DNA of 64,000 nucleotides, taken from the NCBI GenBank assembly GCA_021527695.1, contig JAKFAO010000003.1, forward strand, positions 2,103,528-2,167,527, in the 5' to 3' direction. The position numbers and the translations under genes are program-made. The stretch is from Naematelia aurantialba. Lineage: Eukaryota; Basidiomycota; Tremellomycetes; Tremellales; Naemateliaceae. This document shows positions 36,024 to 46,755 of this stretch, piece by piece; position 1 is the first letter of the stretch; each line of letters begins with the position of its first letter. The notes beneath the pieces were generated by a model. The model made no database searches, was not told the origin of the DNA, and worked only from the letters and a program-made list of their open reading frames with translations.

Positions 36024-37004
36024 TCTCGGATGAAGAGTGTTGCTGTTGGGGGGTGGAGCCTTGGGGTGCTTTGTATGAGGTGGGGATACCATCCCTCACG
36101 GCGGGTTCACACACTCCTCACCCGACATCCATCGCCGTCAAGCCTCGCTTGTGTGTGTTTGCTCTGCCTCCCCCACACGCCCACACCTTTGATGTAGGCA
36201 GATACATGGAACAGACGGACCGTCCAGGCCCCTCTCAGCAGGCCCTCTTGCATGCAGTCTCTCTCGCGCAGCCGCTCCTGCAACACGCAAGACGTTGGCA
36301 ACAGGTAAGTACAAGATGAGAATGGTCAGGCGTGTGAGTCAAGGATGGTGCCGCGAGGAGGGCTTCGCCTCACTGATCAGGCCCCCCCTCACAGACTGCG
36401 TGCTTTAGGGATTGCAGGTCAGCAGGACTCTCTCGTCGACAAGGTGCACCGTTCTCGGGGCAGTAAGAGGTTACGAGTCCAGGTACAGAGTAGAGTCAGG
36501 CTAGGTGAAGCCCGACCTTGGGTAAGTTGCTTCGAAGGCCCACCGCTCCGGTATGGTACTTGATTATTGCTTGCTTGTATACCCCGTTGGGGACGATCCA
36601 AGCAGGCACTTGCACAGATGTCCCTTATCCATTGAAAAGCTAGTGGACGAATGTCGGATTGACGATATCGCTGGTGATCGCAGGTGGTGAAGCGCTCTTT
36701 TGCCGACAATCTTCGTAGTTGTCGCTTGTAGCATTCAGACTAGACTCGTTGATGTCAGTTTGACGACGATCATCCTTGAGCATTCGAGGTCACTAGTGCG
36801 AGCGATGGCCCTGCCGATCCATGCAGGAGCTGCAGGAGCTGGGGTCTTGAGTCTCGTCTGACTACCGCTGTCGGGACTGGAGCCGACCAACGTTCGTACG
36901 GCAGTTGCTTCCGAAGGTCCCTAGGGGGGGTTAGGCAGTAAGCCGAGTGGACGACTTGCTGGCTTTCCTCGAGGTAACGCCCAGCTGCCTGACCCAATGT
37001 GAGC
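36024..37004. promoter_or_regulatory. 981-bp divergent intergenic region, MFS (-) / Zn2Cys6 regulator (+)
   Basis: No credible gene. Contains scattered CGG/CCG triplets but no CGG-N9-CCG palindrome like those near the P450; the closest is CGG-N8-CCG at about 36863-36876. Likely carries both promoters. Confidence 0.35.
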
Positions 37005-39506
37005 ATGGAACGGGGTCACATCAACGTGGCGGCCACTCTTGTCTCGACTCCTGCATCACCAGGGACGTCCGATTCGGAACCGGGCTCACCGGCTGGTCAT
37101 CACACGAGCAAGCGTCGTCGAGCTGCACTAGCATGTGAGGTGAGTTGAAGCTTCTGTGGGATGGCTGACTCAACTCAGAGATGTAAAGCACGAAAGCAGA
37201 GATGCTCCATGGGCCAAGGCACCCTGGGCACGCCATGCGAGTCGTGCCAGCGAGCGGGAGCGCAGTGTGTCATGCCGCACAAGACATCAATGGCAAGCGT
37301 ATGGTGGTTCAAAGCTTATGCTTTCAGGCTAGATTCAAGGGGGAACTCATCGAGTCGCTCGAACAACGAATAGCGGTGCTCGAGACCAGGCTCTCCGAAG
37401 TCAGCCCAGATGACCCATTAGTAACCGATCATCTTATGCCTGCGCAACCCACCGCTACTCCCCCTCAATATGCCGCCCATAGCAAGAACGATTTTGCCGC
37501 CGGGGTGGCTTTGCTCTCGCTGAACGCTGCAGGCGAACCACACTACCTCGGAGCAAGTTCCGCTTACACCTGGACGCAACTGATTGGCGGCACCTTGCGA
37601 CAACCTTCTTCGGCGTTGCTGCTACCCAAAGAAACATTCCGCTGGAGATATGCAAATCCCCAGCTGACACACAGCGCCACACTGCCTTCGGAGATGGCTA
37701 GCCAAACGCTTCTCGACACCGTCTACAGTCACGTCCAGGCTCGTTACCCCTTTGTGGACTGGAAGCAGATGAAGCAGTGGTTCAGCAACAGGGAAGAGCT
37801 CATCATCCCTCGGAAGGACTACGAGTTGTCCGATACCACTAGTCGACCCAAAGGCACAGCATCGTTTTTCATCTGGTTAGTTCTTGAGAACCTCAGGCCA
37901 ACTGACCAGCCCGTTAGGATGGTCTATGCGATCGGAGCACGACTGCTTCAAGGATCCAACGTCCCTGGTATCGATGCGCCAGAAGTGTATTATGCCGCTG
38001 CCCTTGAACATCTCGATCTGATCGTGACGCTGCACAATCTACAGTAGGTTTTCTCTCAAGCCATACTTGCTAAGTCTATCAGGAACGTGCAAGCTCTTCT
38101 TCTCCTTATCCTATACTCCCTGCGATGTGCCGAGGGATTATCGGTTCGACATCTGACTGTCCTCGCGATGAGCCTTTGTTTCGAGCTCGGATTACATCGT
38201 CGCCGGCCGCATATCCCTGGGTCATCGTTTTACGCAGAGGAGCTCCGGAAACGGGCTTGGTGGACAGTGTATTCTCTAGACAGGTGGTTCGCGTTGAAGC
38301 TCGGTAGACCCCTCGGTGTCGCCGATGACGAGGTTGATCAGACTCTGCCCTGCGATGTGCCTTGCAATCCCGACGTTCAAGAAGTTACACCATCTTTGCA
38401 TTCGGAAGCGCGTACTACGGCTAGAATGCGACGGCCGACAACAAGCATGACTTCGGCGCTTCACCTGATACGCTTGCGACAAATCATGGGACGAATCCAG
38501 ACCAAAACATTTTCCCTAAACAAGCCATCCGAAGACGTCACCGAGGCGGTCGACAACCTTTTGCAGGAGCTGGAAGCGTGGGACAGGGACATTCCCGTCT
38601 GGCCGTCCAGCCTACACCGACTGGAACTTCCTTGTGGCTCGGAGGATTGGTTTGTCAGCCAAGGAGAACTTGTGAGTATTGGGTACAGTTTGCATCACGC
38701 TGATGGCAGGCTCGATTGACGCTCTTACGCCCACTCGTAAGCGGCGCAGCGCCAGGCGACCGATATCTTGAACTCTGCGCGCAAGCTGCCGCCCATCTAT
38801 GCGAGCTCAAGCGCCGCCTACATCAGAAGCACCCTCTTCCCGGCATGTTTTCCCTAACCGATCTCCATGACATTTTCTTGACGGGTCTCACCCTGCTGCA
38901 CTGTGTGCAACGGCAACCCACTGTCCTCCCTTTCAGCGTGATCAACAGTGCTGTTCGAGCCTGCTCGACTTGTCTTTTCGTCTATGCTCAACATTTTGCC
39001 GCAGCTGAGCATTTCAAGGACGCCTTTGGTGCGTCCTTCGAGGTGTAATCATTATCTGATTCTTCTGCAGAAGATATTGCCACTGCCTGTTTAGAGAGGC
39101 TCTCTCAGCTTACTATCGACTCCAACCTTGGAATAGCAGGCTCGTCCACATCAACAAACGAGCCACAAATTGCCTCCTGGCAGGCGTATGCGCTGGATAT
39201 GGCAGCTTGGATGCGCAACCCTGCTGCTCAAGTCGGCTTCTTGCAGTAGGTTGAACCGTGAAGATAACTGCTAAAGACCAAAGGCTCATAGGCTCGTTGG
39301 GCTTCAATCCTGCACCGACGGCTCATCGAGACAGCACACCTAATTCTCATCCCGGTGACGGCACCCCCGTGCCGGGAATTAGTTTCTCTTCTATGAACGG
39401 GGGCCAGCACTTTGTTCAACATCCATCATATCCTGACCAGGACCAGTCTCAGCTCAACGCAAACCCTGACTATGTCGATCTGATGGATCTCCTTATGTCG
39501 GTATAA
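37005..39506 (+). CDS. fungal Zn(II)2Cys6 transcription factor
   Basis: Binuclear zinc-cluster regulator with the fungal-specific middle homology domain. Start 37005 (MERGHINVAATLVSTPASPG). A basic stretch KRRRAALACE joins across an intron to RCKARKQRCSMGQG, then TPCESCQRAGAQC: the six Cys of the cluster are all present. A coiled-coil helix follows (KGELIESLEQRIAVLETRL). The regulatory domain has QTLLDTVYSHVQARYPFVDW, RMVYAIGARLL, LLLLILYSLRCAEGLSVRHL, RKRAWWTVYSLDRWFALKLG (a hallmark of the family) and LGRPLGVADDEVD. The intron after HKTSM (37293-37327) is best read as GC-AG. The end is uncertain: the exon ending AQVGFLQ may run into LVGLQSCTDG and stop near 39353, or splice into the frame ending DYVDLMDLLMSV at 39506. 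About 750 aa. Confidence 0.85.
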
Positions 39507-39875
39507 GGCAGTGTATGAGAGTGGTTGCGGATGAAAGTTTTGTGCTCATAGGCAAAGACAGCCCTAGCTCCAGACATCAAGACAGAGTCTCTGCGGATAT
39601 GTTAGTTTCGCATCTTCATCAAGAGGCGTTGGCTCACGTACATTTTCATCCTTCAGGGTCTGCAGAGCACACATGGTGTTATCGAGCAAACTGTCGGGGC
39701 ACCCATAAACATCGTCGGCTCAGCGCACGGTCAGCAACTCTTTGCCGGGTGCGCCACCAGTTGCTTTGCCTCGGTAGGGAGGTCATTCCAATGCACCAGA
39801 ACAAGAACTGGGAGCCTTCTCCGGTCCCCGATTCAGGTAGACAAACCGATGCGTGCATCATAGGCTTCGTGACAG
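39507..39875. other. convergent intergenic region
   Basis: 369 bp between the regulator and the P450 stops. A plus-strand open frame (39515-39895) covers it but its translation has no family character and runs into the P450 3' end. Treated as non-coding. Confidence 0.4.
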
Positions 39876-41725
39876 CTACAGCTCCCTTGGTATAAAATGT
39901 AACTTTACGCTCCCGCCAATGGGATAGATCGTCTCCAGCTCCTTCACCTCCATCGACTGTGGCGTCGTCTCTCGAGCCGGTCGGAGCTCAAAGTTGCGCG
40001 CAATCATCGAAAATAGGAAACGGAGATCGGCCATGGCAAGGCTGTTGATGAGCTGACGGCTTAGGCGGCACATTGCTCACTTGTTTCCTGGGCAGCTTCG
40101 GCTACCAATTGAGAATGGTTGGAAAGCGCCTGTCTGTTCTGGAGTCATGGTGCCAAGCCAGCGTTCTGGCCGGTAGACTACACGGTCAGTGACATTGATG
40201 GTCACCGTGACCGACCTTGCGCGTCCGCTCCCCAAATGCGCTCAGATCTGTGTGTTGTCCAAAGAGAGACACCAACGACGGTACCTGGAGGTATAAATGT
40301 ACCCTGTACCAAAAGACCAGACTTGAGAATTCGCATTTTAGCAGCAGGTGAGGCAGGGAACAGGCGGAGGGCTGAGCGTCAGCATGACTTATAATCGCAA
40401 TACTTACATTCTTTGATCACCGCGTTCAGATATGGCAGTTTCAAAACAGTTGACAGGTCCAGAAGGGTATCGGGATCAGGCATGGCCTCGTCTAGTTCGG
40501 CCTGGAGCCTGTGCAGGACGTCATGATGAATAGAAAGCTGGTATAAACCAAGAGCAAGCGTTGCAGATGTGGTCTCCGTTCCCGCAAGGCTATCGTCAGC
40601 ACAGATATCACAGGATGACCCACAAGTGATCAATGCATTCTGAGATGACGTGATCGACGTGCCAGGGCTTGCCGGTGTGCGTGTCAACAGATGAAGACAA
40701 GCGATGGACGAGAGCTACTCGTTCCGGTGGCTCCCTCGACCGGGCAGACATGACCCGAGGACCCACAAACTATTTTCAGTAACACTAAGACCGGACATAC
40801 GTACGTCCGCCAGCGTTTCATCCGAATTCACAAGGTCGTGCCAGTACCCACCCAACGGTAATCGTTCCAGCACAGCCCATACGGGCTTGGGAAGTACGCC
40901 ACGCTGTCGATCAGTGTTACCGGGATTGCGAGCTCACCAGAACCCCACGCTTGGGCCAGAGGCTGATTGCTGTGACGACGGGGTTCTTGAAACCCTTGGC
41001 GTAGTCATACAGTGCGCCAATATCCGCGTCCAGTACGATTTCACCCAGAATCTACAAGTCAGCTGCCAACGAGTGTAAGAGACCCACGTCCACCAAGGCG
41101 TGCGCCGCGAGTGGTAGTACATCAAGTGCTTGGCCTGGGCCAAATCCGCGAATGACTTGAGCTAGCTGAGGAATCTTCTTGTTAGCTCCATTCGACGTCT
41201 CTGCACTCACATGCTCGTCAAAGACAGGCTGCCAGTTGTACAAATTGTTCATCGCATAATGCGGTAGCATGCCTTTGCGCTTACCGGCTGCCTCCGAGTT
41301 GACCACAGCGGAGAAAGCGTTGGGCGTCCCGCGGTTGGTGGTGAATCCGGACCCAGCAGCTGTCTGTCATCAGCCTGCGAAAAATGGTCCAGTAATACCT
41401 TGTCCAGCCGAGCAAACATGATGGACCGCAACGCCCCCAAGTCATCGATGACCACCTCGTTTGGTGCGTATCGAACGATCGGGCCATATGTGCTGTGTGC
41501 CTTGTGCAAACGATGTAGCTTGTCCTGCGTCACGAGACCACGATACATCGACCACCATGTGTTTGCTGGCGCGAATCGCCCATACGCCGGCAACCTTGCC
41601 AACGGGTGAAAGTAGAGATTGTAGATGGCGTTGCCAACATAGTAAACGACAGCGACGACCGCAGCGAACGCCGCCAGCTTAGTTGCGTCTAAGTCGCGCA
41701 GAGCCGCAATCATCTCAAGAGTCAT
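39876..41725 (-). CDS. cytochrome P450 monooxygenase
   Basis: Heme-thiolate monooxygenase, membrane-anchored in the ER. Start 41725 (MTLEMIAALRDLDATKLAAF) with an N-terminal membrane helix (AAFAAVVAVVYYVGNAIYNL), then the fungal hinge FHPLARLPAYG. An intron (GTATTACTGG...GACAG) joins FARLDK to TAAGSGFTTNRGTPNAFSAV. The I-helix reads DDSLAGTETTSATLAL (AGTETT), the K-helix ExxR is KESLRLFPAS built across an intron, the PERF-type region is YRPERWLG and the heme loop FSIGSRSCPGN, with the axial Cys. Ends KLHFIPREL, stop 39876-39878. About eight introns; ~500 aa. All key motifs are intact, so it is probably active. Subfamily (CYP number) is not assignable by eye. Divergent from the amino-acid permease with a 627-bp shared upstream region. 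Confidence 0.92.
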
Positions 41726-41796
41726 GCCTCGGGGTCGCAACCACCCATTCGAACAGTGACAAGCATTGTAATCCCAGGTCGAATGGTGCACTACGT

Positions 41797-41811
41797 CGGC
41801 AGAAATTGCCG
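41797..41811. promoter_or_regulatory. CGG-N9-CCG palindrome 1
   Basis: cggcagaaattgccg: CGGCA inverted about five bases. Lies 72 bp upstream of the P450 ATG. Matches the inverted CGG-triplet format bound by Zn2Cys6 dimers; identical to the copy 35 bp away. Confidence 0.6.
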
Positions 41812-41831
41812 CAAAGATACCACAAGGGCGA

Positions 41832-41846
41832 CGGCAGAAATTGCCG
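41832..41846. promoter_or_regulatory. CGG-N9-CCG palindrome 2
   Basis: Same 15 bases as palindrome 1 (cggcagaaattgccg), centre-to-centre 35 bp. Two identical sites so close together are unlikely by chance. Confidence 0.6.
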
Positions 41847-42209
41847 ATCCGGAATGCCTATCAGTCTCTCTCCGAGTATCTGAAGCCTACTGCCAAATCT
41901 AGAGAGATTCGCGTCTGGTCAGGAGCGCTACTTATCATGCCAGCGCTAACGTAGAGAAGGCGGTCCGTGGCACAGTGGTAGTGGTATCACAACCAAGGTA
42001 TTGCAACAGTGATCTACAGCAGTGACACAGTACCACAACAGTAGTGCTCCCTCAACCATGAGGTATCAATGTGGTGGTGAATTTCCCCGAAACCCACGTC
42101 GCTCACCGCAAGACAGGAACCGGCCCAGGCCCAGAGTGTTCAGCAGATGGGGCTCCGAACGTGTAGATAGAGGACGGAACACCAAGAGCCGAGAGGACTC
42201 TAGCGTGAC

Positions 42210-42224
42210 CGGCAAAAGTTGCCG
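42210..42224. promoter_or_regulatory. CGG-N9-CCG palindrome 3
   Basis: cggcaaaagttgccg, differing from copies 1 and 2 at two of five central bases while keeping both CGGCA/TGCCG arms. Lies ~130 bp upstream of the permease ATG, so both divergent genes have a site close by. Confidence 0.55.
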
Positions 42225-42352
42225 ATACGATTGTGGATGGGCATATAGTTAAACTGCTCGACGACGCCAAGAACCAAGCTAACTCTTCAAGAAGCAACCT
42301 AACCCCCGGACAATCGACTTCACATCTCTGCCATTCAAATTAACACCAGACC

Positions 42353-43971
42353 ATGGACGAGAAAGCATACGATACCGTCAACGAGGTGCCGCTCTCTGCG
42401 GACCTGCAACCAGAGCGCGCTCCCAGCACGGGAGTCGACGAAGAGTATGAGATCTTCAAGGTCGACGGTCAGGTCAAGTATCGTACTGTCAGCTGGCCAA
42501 AGGTGGGATATTCTGCCGAGTATGACAGCTAAATGACAGGCTGCCGCCATCTTTCTCAAATCCGAATTCGCTCTTGGTGTCTTGTCGATACCGTCTGTGC
42601 TCAATGAAGTCGGCGCAGTGGGCGGTGCCATCCTCGTCGTTGGTTGGGGCGGCCTGCTGACATACGGCGCCATCATCATGGGTCGGTTCCGCATGGATCA
42701 CAAAGCCATCCACAACGTCGGTGATGCCTGTGAGCTCATCGGCGGCGTGATATGCCGTGAGATTGCGGGAGTAGCATACAGTGAGTTCACCTGGTGGCGA
42801 ACATGTCCTGATCTTCTAGTCATTGCTTTTATAATATCGGCTGGCGTCTCGATGCTCGGTATCTCGATCGCCTTCAACGCACTGTCCGAGCACGCCATAT
42901 GCACCGTTTGGTTCACTTTTGTGGCTGCAATCTTGTCCCTCGGTTTGGGCTCGTTCCCGCGGTTTGGCCAGATTGGCATCCTCACCTGGTTTGGTCTCGT
43001 CTCGATCGTCTCGGCCGTTTTGATCGTCGTGTGAGTACATCCTTTGTAGATGGTGGTTCTTACAATCAACAGGATCGCTGTCACATGCGTCGACCGCCCT
43101 GCAGCCGCCCCTGCAGGTGCGTACGTCCTCGGCTTCCGTGCTATTGCCAATCCCGGCTTTGTGAATGGCATGTCCGGCAGCAATGCCATCCTTGTTTCGT
43201 ACTCGGCCACTCCTGCTTTCATCACGGCGGCTGCCGAGATGCGTAAGCCTAAAGATTACAATAAGGCAGTCTACGCTTCGATGGGCTTCACAACTGCTTC
43301 GTACTTGACCTTTTCGCTGGTCATGTACGCCTGGTGCGGGCAATATGTCGCAACACCCGCGCTGGGTTCTGCCGGTCCCTTGATCAAGAAGATCTCTTAT
43401 GGAATCGCGCTTCCAGGACTGATTGTCTCTTCTTGTCTGTATGTTCACGTGAGTGGAGTCGACTGGGAATTATTCGGCGGCACCACTGACGAGAGCAGAT
43501 TGCAACCAAGTTCACGTTCGTGCGCATTCTGCGCAACACGGAACATTTACAAACCAAGACTCGCGTTCACCATGCGACATGGTAGTGAGTACTACTCGAA
43601 CCGAATTCCATCCATATCGCACCGTAATCTTTGTTCTGACAACTTTCAGTGGTGCGGCACTGATCATTAGCGTCCTCTCGTTCATCATCGCGTCGTCTAT
43701 TCCCTTCTTCACATCCCTCGTGTCACTCATTGTGGTCTTTCTCGGGCCGCTGTCCATCTGCCTGCCAATGGCCATGTGGTTCTACGACAACAAGGTCTTC
43801 AATCGCCAAACGACCATCTTTGCCAAGGCGTTTCACGGATTCTTCTTTGTTATTGGCTGGTTTGTTTCGATTGCGGGAGCGTATGCTGTTTGCCAACAGA
43901 TTGCGGATCAGTACGCCGCTGGGACGGTGGGCTCGGCATTCTCGTGCGCCGACAATTCCAACTCCACTTAG
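42353..43971 (+). CDS. amino-acid permease, AAAP family (neutral amino-acid transporter-like)
   Basis: Plasma-membrane amino-acid/proton symporter of the Aa_trans family. ATG 42353 (MDEKAYDTVNEVPLSADLQP). A cytosolic N-terminus ends YRTVSWPK, then AAAIFLKSEFALGVLSIPSV, the conserved first half-helix. Eleven or so hydrophobic segments follow, e.g. GGAILVVGWGGLLTYGAIIM, AFIISAGVSMLGISIAFNAL, IGILTWFGLVSIVSAVLIVV, SYSATPAFITAAAEMRKPKD, YGIALPGLIVSSCLYVHIAT, TVIFVLTTFSGAALIISVLS and GFFFVIGWFVSIAGAYAVCQ. 'PAFxxAxxEMRKPxDY(N/K)KA' is typical of fungal Mtr-like members. Stop 43969-43971. Five or six introns; ~470 aa. Confidence 0.92.
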
Positions 43972-44553
43972 AGTAATAATATCCTACGTGGTGTCCCATC
44001 TCGACTTCAGAATATTGTATTCGGCGTCCCAAGGAACAACTCATGCAACGCTTCCCTGTACTTCACACGACGTTGTCGTGGACGTCCTGGATGTTATCCC
44101 AAATGAAAACCGTCCTGGTGCCGTTTGACGACGTCGACGCGTTTAGAACAGACAGACTGGCCAGCTAATGTTGAGCCTTAGAGTGTCGTGCTCGACTGCA
44201 TCTTCTCGTTTGCTGTACTATCTGCAGGGCCCAAAATAACGTAAATTGCAACTTCCGGAGACTAACGACTTGTACTGCCAACACACTCCGCTGACCACAA
44301 TGCGCCTGGTAGCGTCTCAAAGCACTCCATACGCATTGGGCACCGATTCCTCCATCCGCCTGCGCGGCCATACGTTCATCTTGACAGGCGCCAACATTCC
44401 CCATCACGTTCCCCTGCTCATCTCCCAACTGTTCAACCGATCTAACAAGGGAAACCCTCATCCTGATTACAAATCATCCCAGCACATCCAGCGGACTGTA
44501 CACTGTTTCGAGTTCACGCATACCGTGATATCCATCGTAAAGCTTCTCCCGCA
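43972..44553. other. convergent intergenic region
   Basis: 582 bp between the permease and Dal5-like transporter stops. A plus-strand frame (44246-44557, 103 codons) is not family-like and runs into the transporter's 3' end. No repeat seen. Confidence 0.4.
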
Positions 44554-46533
44554 CTAAATCAATACTTGTAGCGGAAGTGGATGTTCTTTCCAGTCATTAG
44601 CATGATCCACCGCACGGAACGCGACTCTTAAACCCACCTGTCGGTCGGTCATGCCCTTTAGTGCGTTGATACGACCCTCGAGTTCAGCGGCCTTCTCATC
44701 CATGCCTGACTCGGCTACAATCCGGTCGCGCCGAGCGTTCTCCCTTGCCACCCAGATGCGCCACACATAGGACCAGATGGTGAGGCACCCATAACAAGAA
44801 GCGCAAAAGTAAAGGCCTGGTCGATATCCAGGGGCGTCCTTTGACTGGAAAGCTTGCGGTCCGATCATCTGTATGGTCAACATCGGAACGCTCCAGCCCA
44901 ACTCACGTAACCGATGGCAAAAGTTGCGGCCACCATGCCTTGCACAACGCTCCTTTTGGTACGACCCGCGACATTGAGGCCAGTTTGTGCCCACACGATG
45001 AAGATGGACGGGGGGAAGAAACCGCCGATCCAGAAGCCTGCAATACGGCCCCACTTGTGATCGTTGTTCAACAGAGCTTGAAGTAAAATGCCGGTCAGTG
45101 CTGGGGCTTGACAGATCATGCAGATGATGAGGTTCCAGTTCTGTTTACCAAAGTCAGCGATCTACATCACTCACTGTCCACCGCGACAGACCTTGTTGGG
45201 GTTCTTGTAAATGACCCAGGAGCCTATGGCCTCGCCTATAAATTGGCAACCGTACCAAGGGATTTGATATGCGATGCTCTGAGCCCCAGTAGCCCCAAAC
45301 GACTGGAGGATGTAAGAAGAGAATGCTGCAATGCCTGGCGAAGAGTCAATCCAAAGATCCTTGGTCTGGTCTTACCTCCGGCGGACATGCAGTACAGAAG
45401 GCCAAACACGACATTGAACCAAGACATGGGGTCGACGAAGGCTTCCCTAACCTCAACCCAGTTTATCTTGATGCCAGATTCGGACTCCCCCTGCTGATTC
45501 GAGACTAAACGGGCGTGCGCACGAGCCTTCTGCTCCTCAGTCAACCATCGAACAGTCTTTGGAGTGCCGAGGAAGAAGATGAGAACGCCGCTCCAAACCA
45601 CGGACACACCACCCAAGAACACTGATTCAGTTAACGAAGTTCCCACACTACATGACATCCAGCTCACGGTTGATACTCCTCCACCCTTGGATCGCTGTCG
45701 AGCCGACACCAAGGCCGTAGAACACCATGAGGATCCACATGGCAAAGAAGGCGTCCATCATGCTAGTTTATGTCAGTTTGATTGGTCACACGAGCCATTC
45801 AGCTCAACATACAAAAACAACATGGATCGGAAGTGCTGCTCATCCTTCTTATACCACGCGCTGACCACGATCAGGAAGCCTGGGTTGACACAAGCTTCTC
45901 CCATCCCAAGCAGGGTTCTCACAGCCATAACTGTGGGGGGCGTCAGAGTGGAGCAGCCAAACACACGACACCAGATGGCACGCACGTTGAGTAAAGTTGT
46001 TGCAGGCGGCGATGCCAAAGACGCAGACGCCCCAGAAAAAAACGGCGTAACAGAGAATGCGGTCGATACGGTAACGCTGCATCAACCAGTTGACGGGGAA
46101 TTCGAAGACTAGCATGGCAAGATAACTAGTCGGCTCAGCGGTCTTCATTGATGAACTGATCGTGACCACTCACAACCCAGTGGAGAGCCAGGCATACTGC
46201 TGCCCTACTAGGTGGGTGTCTGTCGTGAAGCCAAACGCAACTCCCGAGCTGATGCCAATCTTGTCACTGTACTGGAGCCCAAAGGCTGCAACATCAGGAG
46301 TATCCCCATCCTGGGCAGCAGCACTCACTGATCATGAGGAGCGGCATCATGTGCAGATCAATCTTGCGCACAAGCTTCCTCTCCTCTTCCTTCTCCTCTG
46401 CTGTCATTTCGACCACAGTGCCGAGCTGGAGGGCTCTCTGCTCGTACTCGTCTATATCATCTGCGATCTCTGCCTCGAGCGCCACTACGGTGACCCCGGT
46501 AAGGGGCTCGGTCTTTTCTGCGTTGTCCTCCAT
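44554..46533 (-). CDS. MFS transporter, Dal5/allantoate-permease (anion:cation symporter) type
   Basis: Proton-coupled uptake transporter of the fungal anion:cation symporter group, whose members carry allantoate, nicotinate, pantothenate, small peptides and other organic acids. Start 46533 (MEDNAEKTEPLTGVTVVALE); acidic N-terminus, then the entry motif LVRKIDLHMMPLLMI, typical of Dal5-like proteins, SAFGLQYSDKIGISSGVAFG, YLAMLVFEFPVNWLMQRYRI, MAVRTLLGMGEACVNPGFLI ('GxxEaxxxPgf'), WYKKDEQHFRSMLF, GGVSVVWSGVLIFFLGTPKT, LTEEQKARAHARL, FVDPMSWFNVVFGLLYCMSA, NDHKWGRIAGFWIGGFFPPS and IGPQAFQSKDAPGYRPGLYF. Stop at 44554-44556 (or about 5 bases upstream in another frame if a last intron is used). 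About ten introns; ~500 aa. Confidence 0.9.
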
Positions 46534-46755
46534 GTTGGCAAGTCAAAGATTTGGGAGGGAGGGAGGGTTATTTTCCTATCATGTTCACATATGTAGTCGC
46601 TGAAATGGGATGACGCTGTACGGAATCGAGGAAACAAGGGGCAACCATGAGATGAGGGGAAGGCAGCCGCGAACCCGTCCGCTATTCCGCGCGCACACCT
46701 AGACAGCTGCATTCTCTACAGAGCTAACATTCACAGCACAGTCCGGTCTGGGCCC

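Larger units (their letters stand above)
41726..42352. promoter_or_regulatory. divergent promoter, P450 (-) / amino-acid permease (+)
   Basis: 627 bp with no gene, holding three CGG-N9-CCG palindromes listed separately. A tRNA-like A-box string (tggcacagtggtagtgg) at about 41968 has no matching B-box or cloverleaf. Confidence 0.6.

Noticed and set aside
36863..36876. CGG-N8-CCG upstream of the first regulator
   Set aside because: Spacing differs from the N9 palindromes and only one copy is present; expected by chance in 1 kb of GC-rich sequence.
41955..42020. tRNA-like A-box string (tggcacagtggtagtgg)
   Set aside because: No B-box (GGTTCRANYC) at the right distance and no cloverleaf pairing; part of the P450/permease intergenic region.
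33814..43971. Classical polyketide, terpene or peptide biosynthesis cluster
   Set aside because: P450, transporter and regulator are present, but no backbone synthase is visible anywhere in the window; the GGPP synthase at 17-18.7 kb lies among housekeeping genes.
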